64,000 nucleotides of DNA from Brienomyrus brachyistius (lineage: Eukaryota > Chordata > Actinopteri > Osteoglossiformes > Mormyridae). Positions 1 to 12,300 of this stretch are shown here, piece by piece. Position 1 is the first letter of the stretch; each line of letters opens with the position of its first letter. Both the position numbers and the translations under genes were made by a program. The DNA lies in NCBI RefSeq assembly GCF_023856365.1, contig NW_026042449.1, forward strand, positions 62,001-126,000, given 5' to 3'. Under the pieces are notes generated by a model. That model saw only the letters and a list, made by a program, of their open reading frames with translations, was not told where the DNA came from and ran no database searches.

Positions 1-1261
1 TTTGCTAATATGCTAATATGCTATGCTAATATGCTAATATGCTAATATGCTAATATGCTAATATGCTAATATGCTAATATGCTATGCTAATATGCTAATA
101 TGCTAATATGCTAATATGCTAATATGCTATGCTAATATGCTAATATGCTAATATGCTAATATGCTAATATGCTATGCTAATATGCTAATATGCTAATATG
201 CTATGCTAATATGTTAATATGCTAATACGCTAACACGCTATGCTAATATGCTAATATGCTAATATGCTATGCTAATATGCTAATATGCTATGCTAATATG
301 CTATGCTAATATGCTAATATGCTAATATGCTAATATGCTATGCTAATATGCTAATATGCTAATATGCTAATATGCTAATATGCTAATATGCTAATATGCT
401 ATGCTAATATGCTAATATGCTAATATGCTAATATGCTATGCTAATATGCTAATATGCTAATATGCTAATATGCTAATATGCTAATATGCTAATACGCTAA
501 CACGCTATGCTAATATGCTAATATGCTATGCTAATATGCTAATATACTAATATGCTAATTTGCTAATATGCTAATATGCTATGCTAATATGCTAATATGC
601 TAATATGCTAATACGCTAATATGCTAACACGCTATGCTAATATGCTAATATGCTAATATGCTAATATGCTATGCTAATATGCTAATATGCTAATATGCTA
701 ACACGCTATGCTAATATGCTATATGCTAATATGCTAATATGCTATGCTATGCTAATATGCTAATATGCTAATATGCTAATATGCTAATATGCTAATGTTA
801 ATATGCTAATATGCTATGCTAATATGCTAATTTGCTAATACGCTAATATGCTAACATGCTATGCTAATATGCTAATATGCTAATATGCTAATATGCTATG
901 CTAATATGCTAATATGCTAATATGCTAATATGCTATGCTAATATGCTAATATGTTAATATGCTAATATGCTATGCTAATATGCTAATATACTATATGCTA
1001 ATATGCTATGCTAATACGCTATGCTAACACGATATGCTAATATGCTAATATGGCTAAAATGCTAATACGCTAATACGCTAATATACTAACACGCTATGCT
1101 AATATGCTAATATGCTAATATGCTAATATGCTAATATGCTAATATGCTATGCTAATATGCTAATATGCTAATATGCTAATATGCTAATATACTATGCTAA
1201 TATACTATGCTAATATGCTAACATGCTAATATACTAACATACTAATATGCTAATATGCTAA
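1..1261 (+). repeat. Left-edge segment, first copy of a 1261-bp duplication
   Basis: The sequence from position 1 to about 470 recurs from 1262 to about 1731 without differences that I can see, an offset of 1261 bp. Shared landmarks include the opening TTTGCTAATATG, a TGTTAATA unit at 213 and 1474, and the CpG variant AACACGCTA at 232 and 1493. The copies part where the second reaches TATGGTAATATG (about 1750). The interval between the copies carries a diverged E1 module. Confidence 0.85.
791..1215 (+). repeat. Diverged E1 module (leftmost copy)
   Basis: This segment carries the ordered landmarks of the E1 module seen elsewhere: GCTAATGTTA at 791, GCTATGCTAACACGATATGC around 1020 (ACACGATATG at 1027), GGCTAAAATGCTAATACGC from about 1052, and the double ATACTATGCTAATATACTATG near 1190-1209. 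The same order recurs near 9.9, 11.8, 20.7 and 42.8 kb, and in modified form inside the F repeats after 46 kb. The downstream AATACACTAACACG landmark of other copies is missing here, so this copy is truncated or diverged. Confidence 0.7.
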
Positions 1262-1731
1262 TTTGCTAATATGCTAATATGCTATGCTAATATGCTAATA
1301 TGCTAATATGCTAATATGCTAATATGCTAATATGCTAATATGCTATGCTAATATGCTAATATGCTAATATGCTAATATGCTAATATGCTATGCTAATATG
1401 CTAATATGCTAATATGCTAATATGCTAATATGCTATGCTAATATGCTAATATGCTAATATGCTATGCTAATATGTTAATATGCTAATACGCTAACACGCT
1501 ATGCTAATATGCTAATATGCTAATATGCTATGCTAATATGCTAATATGCTATGCTAATATGCTATGCTAATATGCTAATATGCTAATATGCTAATATGCT
1601 ATGCTAATATGCTAATATGCTAATATGCTAATATGCTAATATGCTAATATGCTAATATGCTATGCTAATATGCTAATATGCTAATATGCTAATATGCTAT
1701 GCTAATATGCTAATATGCTAATATGCTAATA
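1262..1731 (+). repeat. Second copy of the left-edge segment
   Basis: This stretch repeats positions 1 to about 470 in the same order of long and short units, including the TGTTAATA landmark (1474) and the CpG composite (1493). It is followed by C-module sequence, whereas the first copy runs on into E1-type sequence. The right end of the duplicated tract is therefore a junction between two repeat families. Confidence 0.85.
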
Positions 1732-1739
1732 TGCTATGC

Positions 1740-2480
1740 TAATATGCTATGGTAATATGCTAATATGCTAATACGCTAACACGCTATGCTAATATGCTAT
1801 GCTAATATGCTATGCTAATATGCTATGCTAATATGCTAATATGCTAATATACTATACTAATATGCTAATATGCTAATTTGCTAATATGCTATTCTAATAA
1901 AATATGCTAATATGCTAATATGCTATGCTAATATACTAATATGCTAATACGTTAACATGCTATGCTAATATGCTAATATGCTAATATGCTAATATGTTAT
2001 GCTAATATGCTATGCTAATATGCTAATATGCTAATATGCTAATATGCTATACTAATATGCTAATATGCTAATACGCTAACACGTTATACTATGCTAATAT
2101 GCTAATATGCTAATATGCTAATATGCTATGTTAATATGCTAATATGCTAATATGCTAATATGCTATGCTAATATGCTAATATGCTAATACGCTAACACGC
2201 TGCTAATATGCTAATATGCTAATATGCTAATATGCTATGCTAATATGCTAATATGCTAATATGCCTAATATGCTAATATGCTATGCTAATATGCTAATAT
2301 GCTAATATGCTAATATGCTATGCTAATATGCTAATATGCTAATATGCTAACACGCTATGCTAATATGCTATGCTAATATGCTAATATGCTTAAATGCTAT
2401 GCTAATATGCTAACATGCTAATATGCTAACATGCTAATATGCTAATATGCTAAATTGCTAATATGCTAATATGCTATGCT
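1740..2480 (+). repeat. C module, copy 1
   Basis: Ordered landmarks define this module: TATGGTAATATG near 1748, TGCTAATTTG near 1871, ATTCTAATA at 1891, CGTTATACTATG at 2082 and GCTTAAATGC at 2388, followed by paired GCTAACATGC units and a TGCTAAATTG unit near 2450. The same order recurs near 32.6-33.3, 36.0-36.6 and 37.0-37.6 kb, and partly near 30.0-30.6 kb. This copy uniquely reads ATTCTAATAAAATATG where the others read ATTCTAATATAATATG or similar. Confidence 0.75.
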
Positions 2481-3339
2481 AATATGCTAATATGCTAATA
2501 TGCTAATATGCTAATATGCTATGCTAATATGCTAATATGCTAATATGCTAATATGCTAATATGCTAATATGCTAATATGCCTATGCTAATATGCTAATAT
2601 GCTAATATGCTAATATGCTAATATGCTATGCTAATATGCTATATTATATGTTAATATGCTAATATGCTAATATGCTATGCTAATATGCTATATGCTAATA
2701 TGCTAATATGCTAATACGTTAATATGCTAACACGCTATGCTAATATGCTAATATGCTAATATGCTAATATGCTATGCTAATATGCTAATATGCTAATACG
2801 CTAACACGCTATGCTAATATACTAATATGCTAATATGCTATGCTAATATGCTAATATGCTAATATGCTAATATGCTAATATGCTATGCTAATATGCTAAT
2901 ACGCTAATATGCTAACATGCTATGCTAATATGCTAATATGCTAATATGCTATGCTAATATGCTAATATGCTAATACGCTAACACGCTATGCAAATATGCT
3001 AATATGCTAATATGCTATGCTAATATGCTAATATGCTAATATGCTAATATGCTAATATACTATGCTAATATGCTAATATGCTAATATGCTATGCTAATAT
3101 GCTAATATGCTAATATGCTAATATGCTAATATGCTAATATGCTATGCTAATACGCTAATATGCTAACACGTTATGCTAATATGCTAATATGCTAATATGC
3201 CTATGCTAATATGCTAATATGCTATGCTAATATGCTAATATGCTAATATGCTAATATGCTAACACGATATGCTAATATGCTAATATGCTAATATGCTAAT
3301 ATGCTAACACGCTATGCTAATATGCTAATATGCTAAATA

Positions 3340-4410
3340 TGCTAATATGTTAATTAGCTAATATGCTAATATGCTAATATGCTAATATGCTATGCTAATT
3401 TGCTAATATGTTAATATGCTAATGCGCTAATATGCTAACACGCTATGCTAATATGCTAATATGCTAATATGCTAATATGCTATGCTAATATGCTAATATG
3501 CTAATACGCTATGCTAATACGCTATGCTAATATGCTAATATGCTAATATGCTAATATGCTAATATGCTATGCTAATTTGCTAATATGCTAATGTGCTAAT
3601 ATGTTAATATGCTAACACGCTATGCTAATATGCTAATATGCTAATACGCTAATATGCTAACACGCTATGCTAATATGCTAATATGCTAATATGCTAATAT
3701 GCTATGCTAATTTGCTAATATGCTAATGTGCTAATGTGCTAATATGTTAATATGCTAACACGCTATGCTAATATGCTAATATGCTAATATGCTAATATGC
3801 TATGCTAATATGCTAATATGTTAATATGCTAATATGCTAATATGCTATGCTAATATGCTAATATGCTAATATGCTAATATGCTATGCTAATATGCTATGT
3901 TAATATGCTAATATGCTATGCTAATATGTTAATATGCTAATATGCTAATATGCTAATATGTTAATTCTCTAATATGCTAATATGCTAATATGCTAATATG
4001 CTAACATGCTATGCTAATATGCTAATATGCTAATATGCTAATATGCTAATATGCTAATATGCTATGCTAATATGCTAATATACTAATATGCTAATATGCT
4101 ATGCTAATATGCTAATATGCTAATACGCTAACACGCTATGCTAATATGCTAATATGCTAATATGCTATGCTAATATGCTAATATGCTAATATGCTAATAC
4201 GCTAACACGCTATGCTAATATGCTAATATGCTAATATGCTAATATGCTAATATTCTATGCTAATATGCTAATATGTTAATATGCTAATATGCTAATATGC
4301 TATGCTAATATGCTAATATGCTAATATGCTATGCTAATATGCTAATATGCTAATATGCTAATATGCTAATATGCTATGTTAATATGCTAAATATGGTAAT
4401 ATGCTAATAT
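3340..4410 (+). repeat. D module, copy 1
   Basis: Landmarks in order are TTAATTAGCTAATATG (about 3350), two TGCTAATTTG plus TGCTAATGTG/GCG clusters (3396-3760), TTAATTCTCTAATATG at 3961 and GCTAAATATGGTAATATG around 4386-4400. The same series is found at 38.53-39.63 kb and, less complete, at 30.97-31.73 kb and 34.16-35.20 kb. The distance from TAATTAGC to TTAATTCTCT is 610 bp here and 636 bp in the 38.5 kb copy, a length difference of a few units as expected from unequal exchange. Confidence 0.75.
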
Positions 4411-5319
4411 GCTATGCTAATATGCTAATATGCTAATACGCTAACACGCTATGCTAATATGCTAATATGCTAATATGCTATGCTAATATGCTAATATGCT
4501 AATATGCTATGCTAATATACTAATATGCTAATATGCTAATATGCTATGCTAATATGCTAATATGTTAATATGCTAATATGCTATGCTAATATGCTAATAT
4601 GCTAATACGCTAACACGCTATGCTAATATGCTAATATGCTAATATGCTAATATGCTATGCTAATATGCTAATATGCTAATATGCTAATATGCTAATATGC
4701 TATGCTAATATGCTAATATGCTAACACGCTATGCTAATATGCTAATATGCTAATATGCTAATATGCTAATACGCTAATATGCTAACACGCTATGCTAATA
4801 TGCTAATATGCTAATATGCTAATATGCTAATATGCTATGCTAATATGCTAATATGCTAATACGCTAACACGCTATGCTAATATGCTATGCTAATATGCTA
4901 ATATGCTAATATACTATGCTAATATGCTAATATGCTAATATGCTAATATGCTATGCTAATATGCTAATATGCTAATATGCTAATATGCTAATATGCTATG
5001 CTAATATGCTAATATGCTAATATGCTAATACGCTAACACGCTATGCTAATATGCTAATATGCTAATATGCTAATATGCTAATATGCTAATATGCTATGCT
5101 AATATGCTAATATGCTAATATGCTAATATGCTAATATGCTATGCTAATATGCTAATATGCTAATATGCTATGCTAATATGCTAATATGCTAATATGCTAT
5201 ACTAATATGCTAATATGCTAATATGCTAATATGCTAATATGCTATGCTAATATGCTAATATGCTAATATGCTAATATGCTAATATGCTAATATGCTATGC
5301 TAATATGCTATGCTAATAT
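4411..5319 (+). repeat. Plain array between D and E-type segments
   Basis: Ordinary runs of long and short units with regular CpG composites (AATACGCTAACACGCTATG), for example near 4438, 4610, 4859 and 5028. I find no rare landmark unit that ties this stretch to one HOR family. No other structure is visible. Confidence 0.8.
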
Positions 5320-7060
5320 GCTATGGTAATATGCTAATATGCTAATACGCTAACACGCTATGCTAATATGCTATGCTAATATGCTATGCTAATATGCTAA
5401 TATGCTAATATGCTAATATACTATGCTAATATGCTAATATGCTAATATGCTAATATGCTAATATGCTATGCTAATATGCTAATATGCTAATATGCTATGC
5501 TAATATGCTAATATGCTAATATGTTAATATGCTAACACGCTATGCTAATATGCTAATATGCTATGCTAATATGGTAATATGCTTATATGCTATGCTAATA
5601 TACTAATATGTTAATATGCTAATATGCTAATATGCTATGCTAATATGCTAATATGCTAATATGCTAATATGCTATGCTAATATGCTAATATGCTAATATG
5701 CTAATATGCTATGCTAATATGTTAATATGCTAATATGCTAATATGCTAATATGCTATGCTAATATGCTAATATGCTAATACGCTAACACGCTATGCTAAT
5801 ATGCTAATATACTAATATGCTAATATGCTATGCTAATATGCTATGCTAATATGCTATGCTAATATGCTATGTTAATATGCTAATATGCTAATATGCTAAT
5901 ATGCTAATATACTATGCTAATATGCTAATATGCTAATATGCTAATATGCTATGCTAATATGTTAATATGCTAATATGCTAATATGCTATGCTAATATGCT
6001 AATATGCTAATACGTTAACACGCTATGCTAATATGCTAATATGCTAATATGTTAATATGTTATGCTAATATGCTATGCTAATATGCTAATATGCTAATAT
6101 GCTAATATGCTAATATGCTATGCTAATATGCTAATATGCTAATATGCTAATACGCTAACACCTTATACTATGCTAATATGCTAATATGCTAATATGCTAA
6201 TATGCTATGTTAATATGCTAATATGCTAATATGCTAATATGCTAATATGCTATGCTAATATGCTAATATGCTAATACGCTAACACGCTATGCTAATATGC
6301 TAATATGCTAATATGCTAATATGCTATGCTAATATGCTAATATGCTAATATGCTAATATGCTATGCTAATATGCTAATATGCTAATATGCTATGCTAATA
6401 TGCTAATATGCTAATATGCTAATATGCTAATATGCTAATATGCTATGCTAATATGCTAATATGCTAATATGCTAATATGCTAACACGCTATGCTAATATG
6501 CTATGCTAATATGCTAATATGCTTAAATGCTATGCTAATATGCTAACATGCTAATATGCTAACATGCTAATATGCTAATATGCTAATTTGCTAATATGCT
6601 AATATGCTATGCTAATATGCTATGCTAATATGCTAATATGCTAAGCTAATATGCTAATATGCTAATATGCTAATATGCTAATATGCTAATATGCTATGCT
6701 AATATGCTATGCTAATATGCTAATATGCTAATATGCTAATATGCTATGCTAATATGCTAATATATTAATATGCTAATATGCTAATATGCTAATATGCTAT
6801 GCTAATATGCTAATATGCTAATATGCTAATATGCTATGCTAATATGCTAATATGCTAATACGCTAACACGCTATGCTAATATGCTAATATACTAATATGC
6901 TAATATGCTATGCTAATATGCCAATATGCTAATATGCTAATATGCTATGTTAATATGCTAATATGCTAATACGCTAATATGCTAACATGCTATGCTAATA
7001 TGCTAATATGCTAATATGCTAATATGCTATGCTAATATGCTATGCTAATACGCTAACACG
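5320..7060 (+). repeat. Segment with rearranged copy at 40.5 kb
   Basis: The landmark order TATGGTAATATG (about 5323), ATGGTAATATGCTTATATG (5571), ACACCTTATACTATG (about 6158), GCTTAAATGC (6521), GCTAAGCTAATATG (about 6640) and TATGCCAATATG (about 6917) is repeated near 40,516-41,630 (40,516, 40,744, 41,084, 41,473, about 41,593 and 41,616). The 40.5 kb copy is shorter, with several deletions. The right half of this segment is also the first half of a 2.3 kb tandem duplication. Confidence 0.7.
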
Positions 7061-7235
7061 CTATGCTAATATGCTAATATGCTATGCTAATATGCTAATA
7101 TGCTAATATGTTAATATACTATGCTAATATGCTAATATGCTAATATGCTAATATGCTAATATGCTAATATGCTAATATGCTATGCTAATACGCTAATATG
7201 CTAACACGCTATGCTAATATGCTAATATGCTAATA
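6000..7235 (+). repeat. 2.3 kb tandem duplication, copy 1
   Basis: Shared landmarks with copy 2 are CCTTATACTATG (6161 versus 8469, offset 2308), GCTTAAATGC (6521 versus 8829, offset 2308), ATATATTAATATG (ATTAAT at 6764 versus 9059, offset 2295) and TATGCCAATATG (CC at 6920 versus 9215, offset 2295). The offset changes by only 13 bp across the block, equal to one long plus one short unit. This fits a direct segment duplication with little later change. Confidence 0.82.
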
Positions 7236-8299
7236 TGCTATGCTAATATGCTAATATGCTAATATGCTAATATGCTAATATGCTAATATGCTAATATGCT
7301 AACACGATATGCTAATATGCTAATATGCTAATATGCTAATATGCTAACACGCTATGCTAATATGCTAATATGCTAATATGCTAATATGCTAATATGTTAA
7401 GCTAATATACTAATATGCTAATATGCTAATATGCTAATATGCTAATATGCTAATATGCTATGCTAATTTGCTAATATGCTAATATGCTAATATGCTAATA
7501 TGCTAACACGCTATGTTAATATGCTAATATGCTAATATGCTAATATGCTAATATGCTAATATGCTATGCTAATATGCTAATATGCTAATATGCTATGCTA
7601 ATATGCTAATATGCTAATACGCTAACACGCTATGCTAATATGCTAATATGCTAATATGTTAATATGCTATGCTAATATGCTATGCTAATACGCTAACACG
7701 TTATGCTAATATGCTAATATGCTAATATGTTAATATGCTAATATGTTAATATGCTCATATGCTAATATGCTAATATGCTATGCTAATATGCTAATATCCT
7801 AATATGCTAATATGCTATGTTAATATGCTAATATGCTAATATGCTAATATGCTAATATGCTATGCTAATATGCTAATATGCTAATATGCTATGCTAATAT
7901 GCTAATATGCTAATATGCTATGCTAATATGCTAATATGCTAATATGCTAATATGCTATGCTAATATGCTAATATGCTAATATGCTAATATGCTAATATGC
8001 TAATATGCTAATATGCTAATATGCTAATACGCTAACACGCTATGCTAATATGCTAATATGCTATGCTAATATGCTAATATACTAATATGCTAATTTGCTA
8101 ATATGCTAATATGCTATGCTAATATGCTAATATGCTAATATGCTAATATGCTAATATGCTAATACGCTAATATGCTAACACGCTATGCTAATATGCTAAT
8201 ATGCTAATATGCTAATATGCTATGCTAATATGCTAATATGCTAATACGCTAACACGCTATGCTAATATGCTAATATGCTAATATGCTAATATGCTATGC
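7236..8299 (+). repeat. Interval between the 2.3 kb duplicates
   Basis: Array sequence with the landmarks GATATGC after AACAC (about 7308), ATGTTAAGCTAATATACTAATATG (from 7393), and GTTAATATGCTCATATG (about 7747). The last recurs near 11,116 with an offset of 3369 bp, in a context that matches on both sides (TATCCTAATATG follows in both, about 7797 and 11,166). This suggests that 7.6-7.9 kb was copied to 10.97-11.25 kb. Confidence 0.65.
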
Positions 8300-9480
8300 T
8301 AATATGCTAATATGCTAATACGTTAACACGCTATGCTAATATGCTAATATGCTAATATGTTAATATGTTATGCTAATATGCTATGCTAATATGCTAATAT
8401 GCTAATATGCTAATATGCTAATATGCTATGCTAATATGCTAATATGCTAATATGCTAATACGCTAACACCTTATACTATGCTAATATGCTAATATGCTAA
8501 TATGCTATGTTAATATGCTAATATGCTAATATGCTAATATGCTAATATGCTAATATGCTATGCTAATATGCTAATATGCTAATATGCTAATACGCTAACA
8601 CGCTATGCTAATATGCTAATATGCTAATATGCTAATATGCTATGCTAATATGCTAATATGCTAATATGCTAATATGCTATGCTAATATGCTAATATGCTA
8701 ATATGCTATGCTAATATGCTAATATGCTAATATGCTAATATGCTAATATGCTATGCTAATATGCTAATATGCTAATATGCTAATATGCTAACACGCTATG
8801 CTAATATGCTATGCTAATATGCTAATATGCTTAAATGCTATGCTAATATGCTAACATGCTAATATGCTAACATGCTAATATGCTAATATGCTAATTTGCT
8901 AATATGCTAATATGCTATGCTAATATGCTATGCTAATATGCTAATATGCTAAGCTAATATGCTAATATGCTAATATGCTAATATGCTAATATGCTAATAT
9001 GCTATGCTAATATGCTAATATGCTAATATGCTAATATGCTATGCTAATATGCTAATATATTAATATGCTAATATGCTAATATGCTAATATGCTATGCTAA
9101 TATGCTAATATGCTAATATGCTAATATGCTATGCTAATATGCTAATATGCTAATACGCTAACACGCTATGCTAATATGCTAATATACTAATATGCTAATA
9201 TGCTATGCTAATATGCCAATATGCTAATATGCTAATATGCTATGTTAATATGCTAATATGCTAATACGCTAATATGCTAACATGCTATGCTAATATGCTA
9301 ATATGCTAATATGCTAATATGCTATGCTAATATGCTATGCTAATACGCTAACACGCTATGCTAATATGCTAATATGCTATGCTAATATGCTAATATGCTA
9401 ATATGTTAATATACTATGCTAATATGCTAATATGCTAATATGCTAATATGCTAATATGCTAATATGCTAATATGCTATGC
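8300..9480 (+). repeat. 2.3 kb tandem duplication, copy 2
   Basis: This is the second copy of the 6.0-7.2 kb segment, with the same ordered landmarks: CCTTATACTATG at 8469, GCTTAAATGC at 8829, GCTAAGCTAATATG near 8947, ATATATTAATATG near 9056 and TATGCCAATATG near 9212. Small differences are gains or losses of whole 8-bp or 5-bp units, with no clear base changes at the landmarks. Confidence 0.82.
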
Positions 9481-9559
9481 TAATATGCTAATATGCTAAT
9501 ATGCTAATATGCTATGCTAATATGCTAATATGCTAATATGCTAATATGCTAATATGCTA

Positions 9560-10385
9560 ATATGCTAATACGCTAACACGCTATGCTAATATGCTAATAT
9601 GCTATGCTAATATGCTAATATACTAATATGCTAATTTGCTAATATGCTAATATGCTATGCTAATATGCTAATATGCTAATATGCTAATATGCTAATATGC
9701 TAATACGCTAATATGCTAACACGCTATGCTAATATGCTAATATGCTAATATGCTAATATGCTATGCTAATATGCTAATATGCTAATACGCTAACACGCTA
9801 TGCTAATATGCTAATATGCTAATATGCTAATATGCTATGCTATGCTAATATGCTAATATGCTAATATGCTAATATGCTAATATGCTAATGTTAATATGCT
9901 AATATGCTATGCTAATATGCTAATATGCTAATACGCTAATATGCTAACATGCTATGCTAATATGCTAATATGCTAATATGCTAATATGCTATGCTAATAT
10001 GCTAATATGCTAATATGCTAATATGCTATGCTAATATGCTAATATGTTAATATGCTAATATGCTATGCTAATATGCTAATATACTAATATGCTAATATGC
10101 TATGCTAATACGCTATGCTAACACGATATGCTAATATGCTAATATGCTAAAATGCTAATACGCTAATACGCTAATATGCTAACACGCTATGCTAATATGC
10201 TAATATGCTAATATGCTAATATGCTATGCTAATATGCTAATATGCTAATATGCTAATATGCTAATATACTATGCTAATATACTATGCTAATATGCTAATA
10301 TGCTAATATGTTAATATGCTAATATGCTATGCTAATATGCTAATATGCTAATACACTAACACGCTATGCTAATATGTTAATATGC
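9560..10385 (+). repeat. E1 module, copy of a 1.9 kb tandem duplication (left)
   Basis: Ordered landmarks are ATACTAATATGCTAATTTGC (about 9619), GCTAATGTTA at 9884, ACACGATATG at 10,121, GCTAAAATGCTAATACGC near 10,141, ATACTATGCTAATATACTATG near 10,265 and AATACACTAACACGC near 10,350 followed by TGTTAATATG. The next copy lies 1915 bp downstream for both GCTAATGTTA (9884 to 11,799) and ACACGATATG (10,121 to 12,036), so the internal distance of 237 bp is conserved exactly. Confidence 0.82.
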
Positions 10386-11479
10386 TAATATGCTATGCTA
10401 ATATGCTAATATGCTAATATGCTAATATGCTATGCTAATATGCTAATATGCTAATATGCTAATATGCTAATACGCTAATACGCTAATATGCTAACACGCT
10501 ATGCTAATATGCTAATATGCTAATATGCTAATATGCTAATATGCTAATATGCTAACACGCTATGCTAATATGCTAATATGCTAATATGCTAATATGCTAA
10601 TACGCTAATATGCTAACACGCTATGCTAATATGCTAATATGCTAATATGCTAATATGCTAATATGCTATGCTAATATGCTAATATGCTAATACGCTAACA
10701 CGCTATGCTAATATGCTATGCTAATATGCTAATATGCTAATATACTATGCTAATATGCTAATATGCTAATATGCTAATATGCTAATATGCTATGCTAATA
10801 TGCTAATATGCTAATATGCTAATATGCTATGCTAATATGCTAATATGCTAATACGCTAACACGCTATGCTAATATGCTAATATGCTAATATGCTAATATG
10901 CTAATATGCTAATATGCTAATATGCTAATATGCTATGCTAATATGCTAATATGCTAATATGCTATGCTAATATGCTAATATGCTAATACACTAACACGCT
11001 ATGCTAATATGCTAATATGCTAATATGTTAATATGCTATGCTAATATGCTATGCTAATACGCTAACACGTTATGCTAATATGCTAATATGCTAATATGTT
11101 AATATGCTAATATGTTAATATGCTCATATGCTAATATGCTAATATGCTATGCTAATATGCTAATATCCTAATATGCTAATATGCTATGTTAATATGCTAA
11201 TATGCTAATATGCTAATATGCTAATATGCTATGCTAATATGCTAATATGCTATGTTAATATGCTAATATGCTAATATGCTAATATGCTAATATGCTATGC
11301 TAATATGCTAATATGCTAATATACTATGCTAATATGCTAATATGCTAATATGCTATGTTAATATGCTAATATGCTAATATGCTAATATGCTATGCTAATA
11401 TGCTAATATGCTAATATGCTAATATGCTATGCTAATATGCTAATATGCTAATATGCTAATATGCTAATATGCTAATATG
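10386..11479 (+). repeat. Interval between the E1 duplicates
   Basis: Array sequence with CpG composites and the copied GTTAATATGCTCATATG landmark at about 11,116, plus TATCCTAATATG at about 11,166. The same pair is found near 7.75-7.80 kb. No unique DNA is present. Confidence 0.7.
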
Positions 11480-12300
11480 CTAATATGCTAATACGCTAAC
11501 ACGCTATGCTAATATGCTAATATGCTATGCTAATATGCTAATATACTAATATGCTAATTTGCTAATATGCTAATATGCTATGCTAATATGCTAATATGCT
11601 AATATGCTAATATGCTAATACGCTAATATGCTAACACGCTATGCTAATATGCTAATATGCTAATATGCTAATATGCTATGCTAATATGCTAATATGCTAA
11701 TACGCTAACACGCTATGCTAATATGCTAATATGCTAATATGCTAATATGCTAATATGCTATGCTATGCTAATATGCTAATATGCTAATATGCTAATATGC
11801 TAATGTTAATATGCTAATATGCTATGCTAATATGCTAATATGCTAATACGCTAATATGCTAACATGCTATGCTAATATGCTAATATGCTAATATGCTAAT
11901 ATGCTATGCTAATATGCTAATATGCTAATATGCTAATATGCTATGCTAATATGCTAATATGTTAATATGCTAATATGCTATGCTAATATGCTAATATACT
12001 AATATGCTAATATGCTATGCTAATACGCTATGCTAACACGATATGCTAATATGCTAATATGCTAAAATGCTAATACGCTAATACGCTAATATGCTAACAC
12101 GCTATGCTAATATGCTAATATGCTAATATGCTAATATGCTATGCTAATATGCTAATATGCTAATATGCTAATATGCTAATATACTATGCTAATATACTAT
12201 GCTAATATGCTAATATGCTAATATGTTAATATGCTAATATGCTATGCTAATATGCTAATATGCTAATACACTAACACGCTATGCTAATATGTTAATATGC
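11480..12300 (+). repeat. E1 module, start of superblock copy 1
   Basis: This carries the full E1 landmark series: ATACTAATATGCTAATTTGC (about 11,541), GCTAATGTTA (11,799), ACACGATATG (12,036), GCTAAAATGC (about 12,061), a double TACTATG and AATACACTAACACGC (about 12,265). From 11,641 to 12,225 it matches 42,601-43,185 base for base at a constant offset of 30,960. The distant copy then has one extra 8-bp unit. It also begins the ~9 kb superblock repeated from 20.4 kb. Confidence 0.85.

Noticed and set aside
1896..1901. AATAAA polyadenylation signal in C module copy 1
   Set aside because: It arises from a single variant unit (ATTCTAATAAAATATG) and has no nearby gene or downstream element; the other C copies lack it.
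3350..3362. Palindromic TTAATTAGCTAA as a regulatory operator
   Set aside because: It is formed by one variant unit next to a normal one and appears only in D modules; nothing nearby could be regulated.
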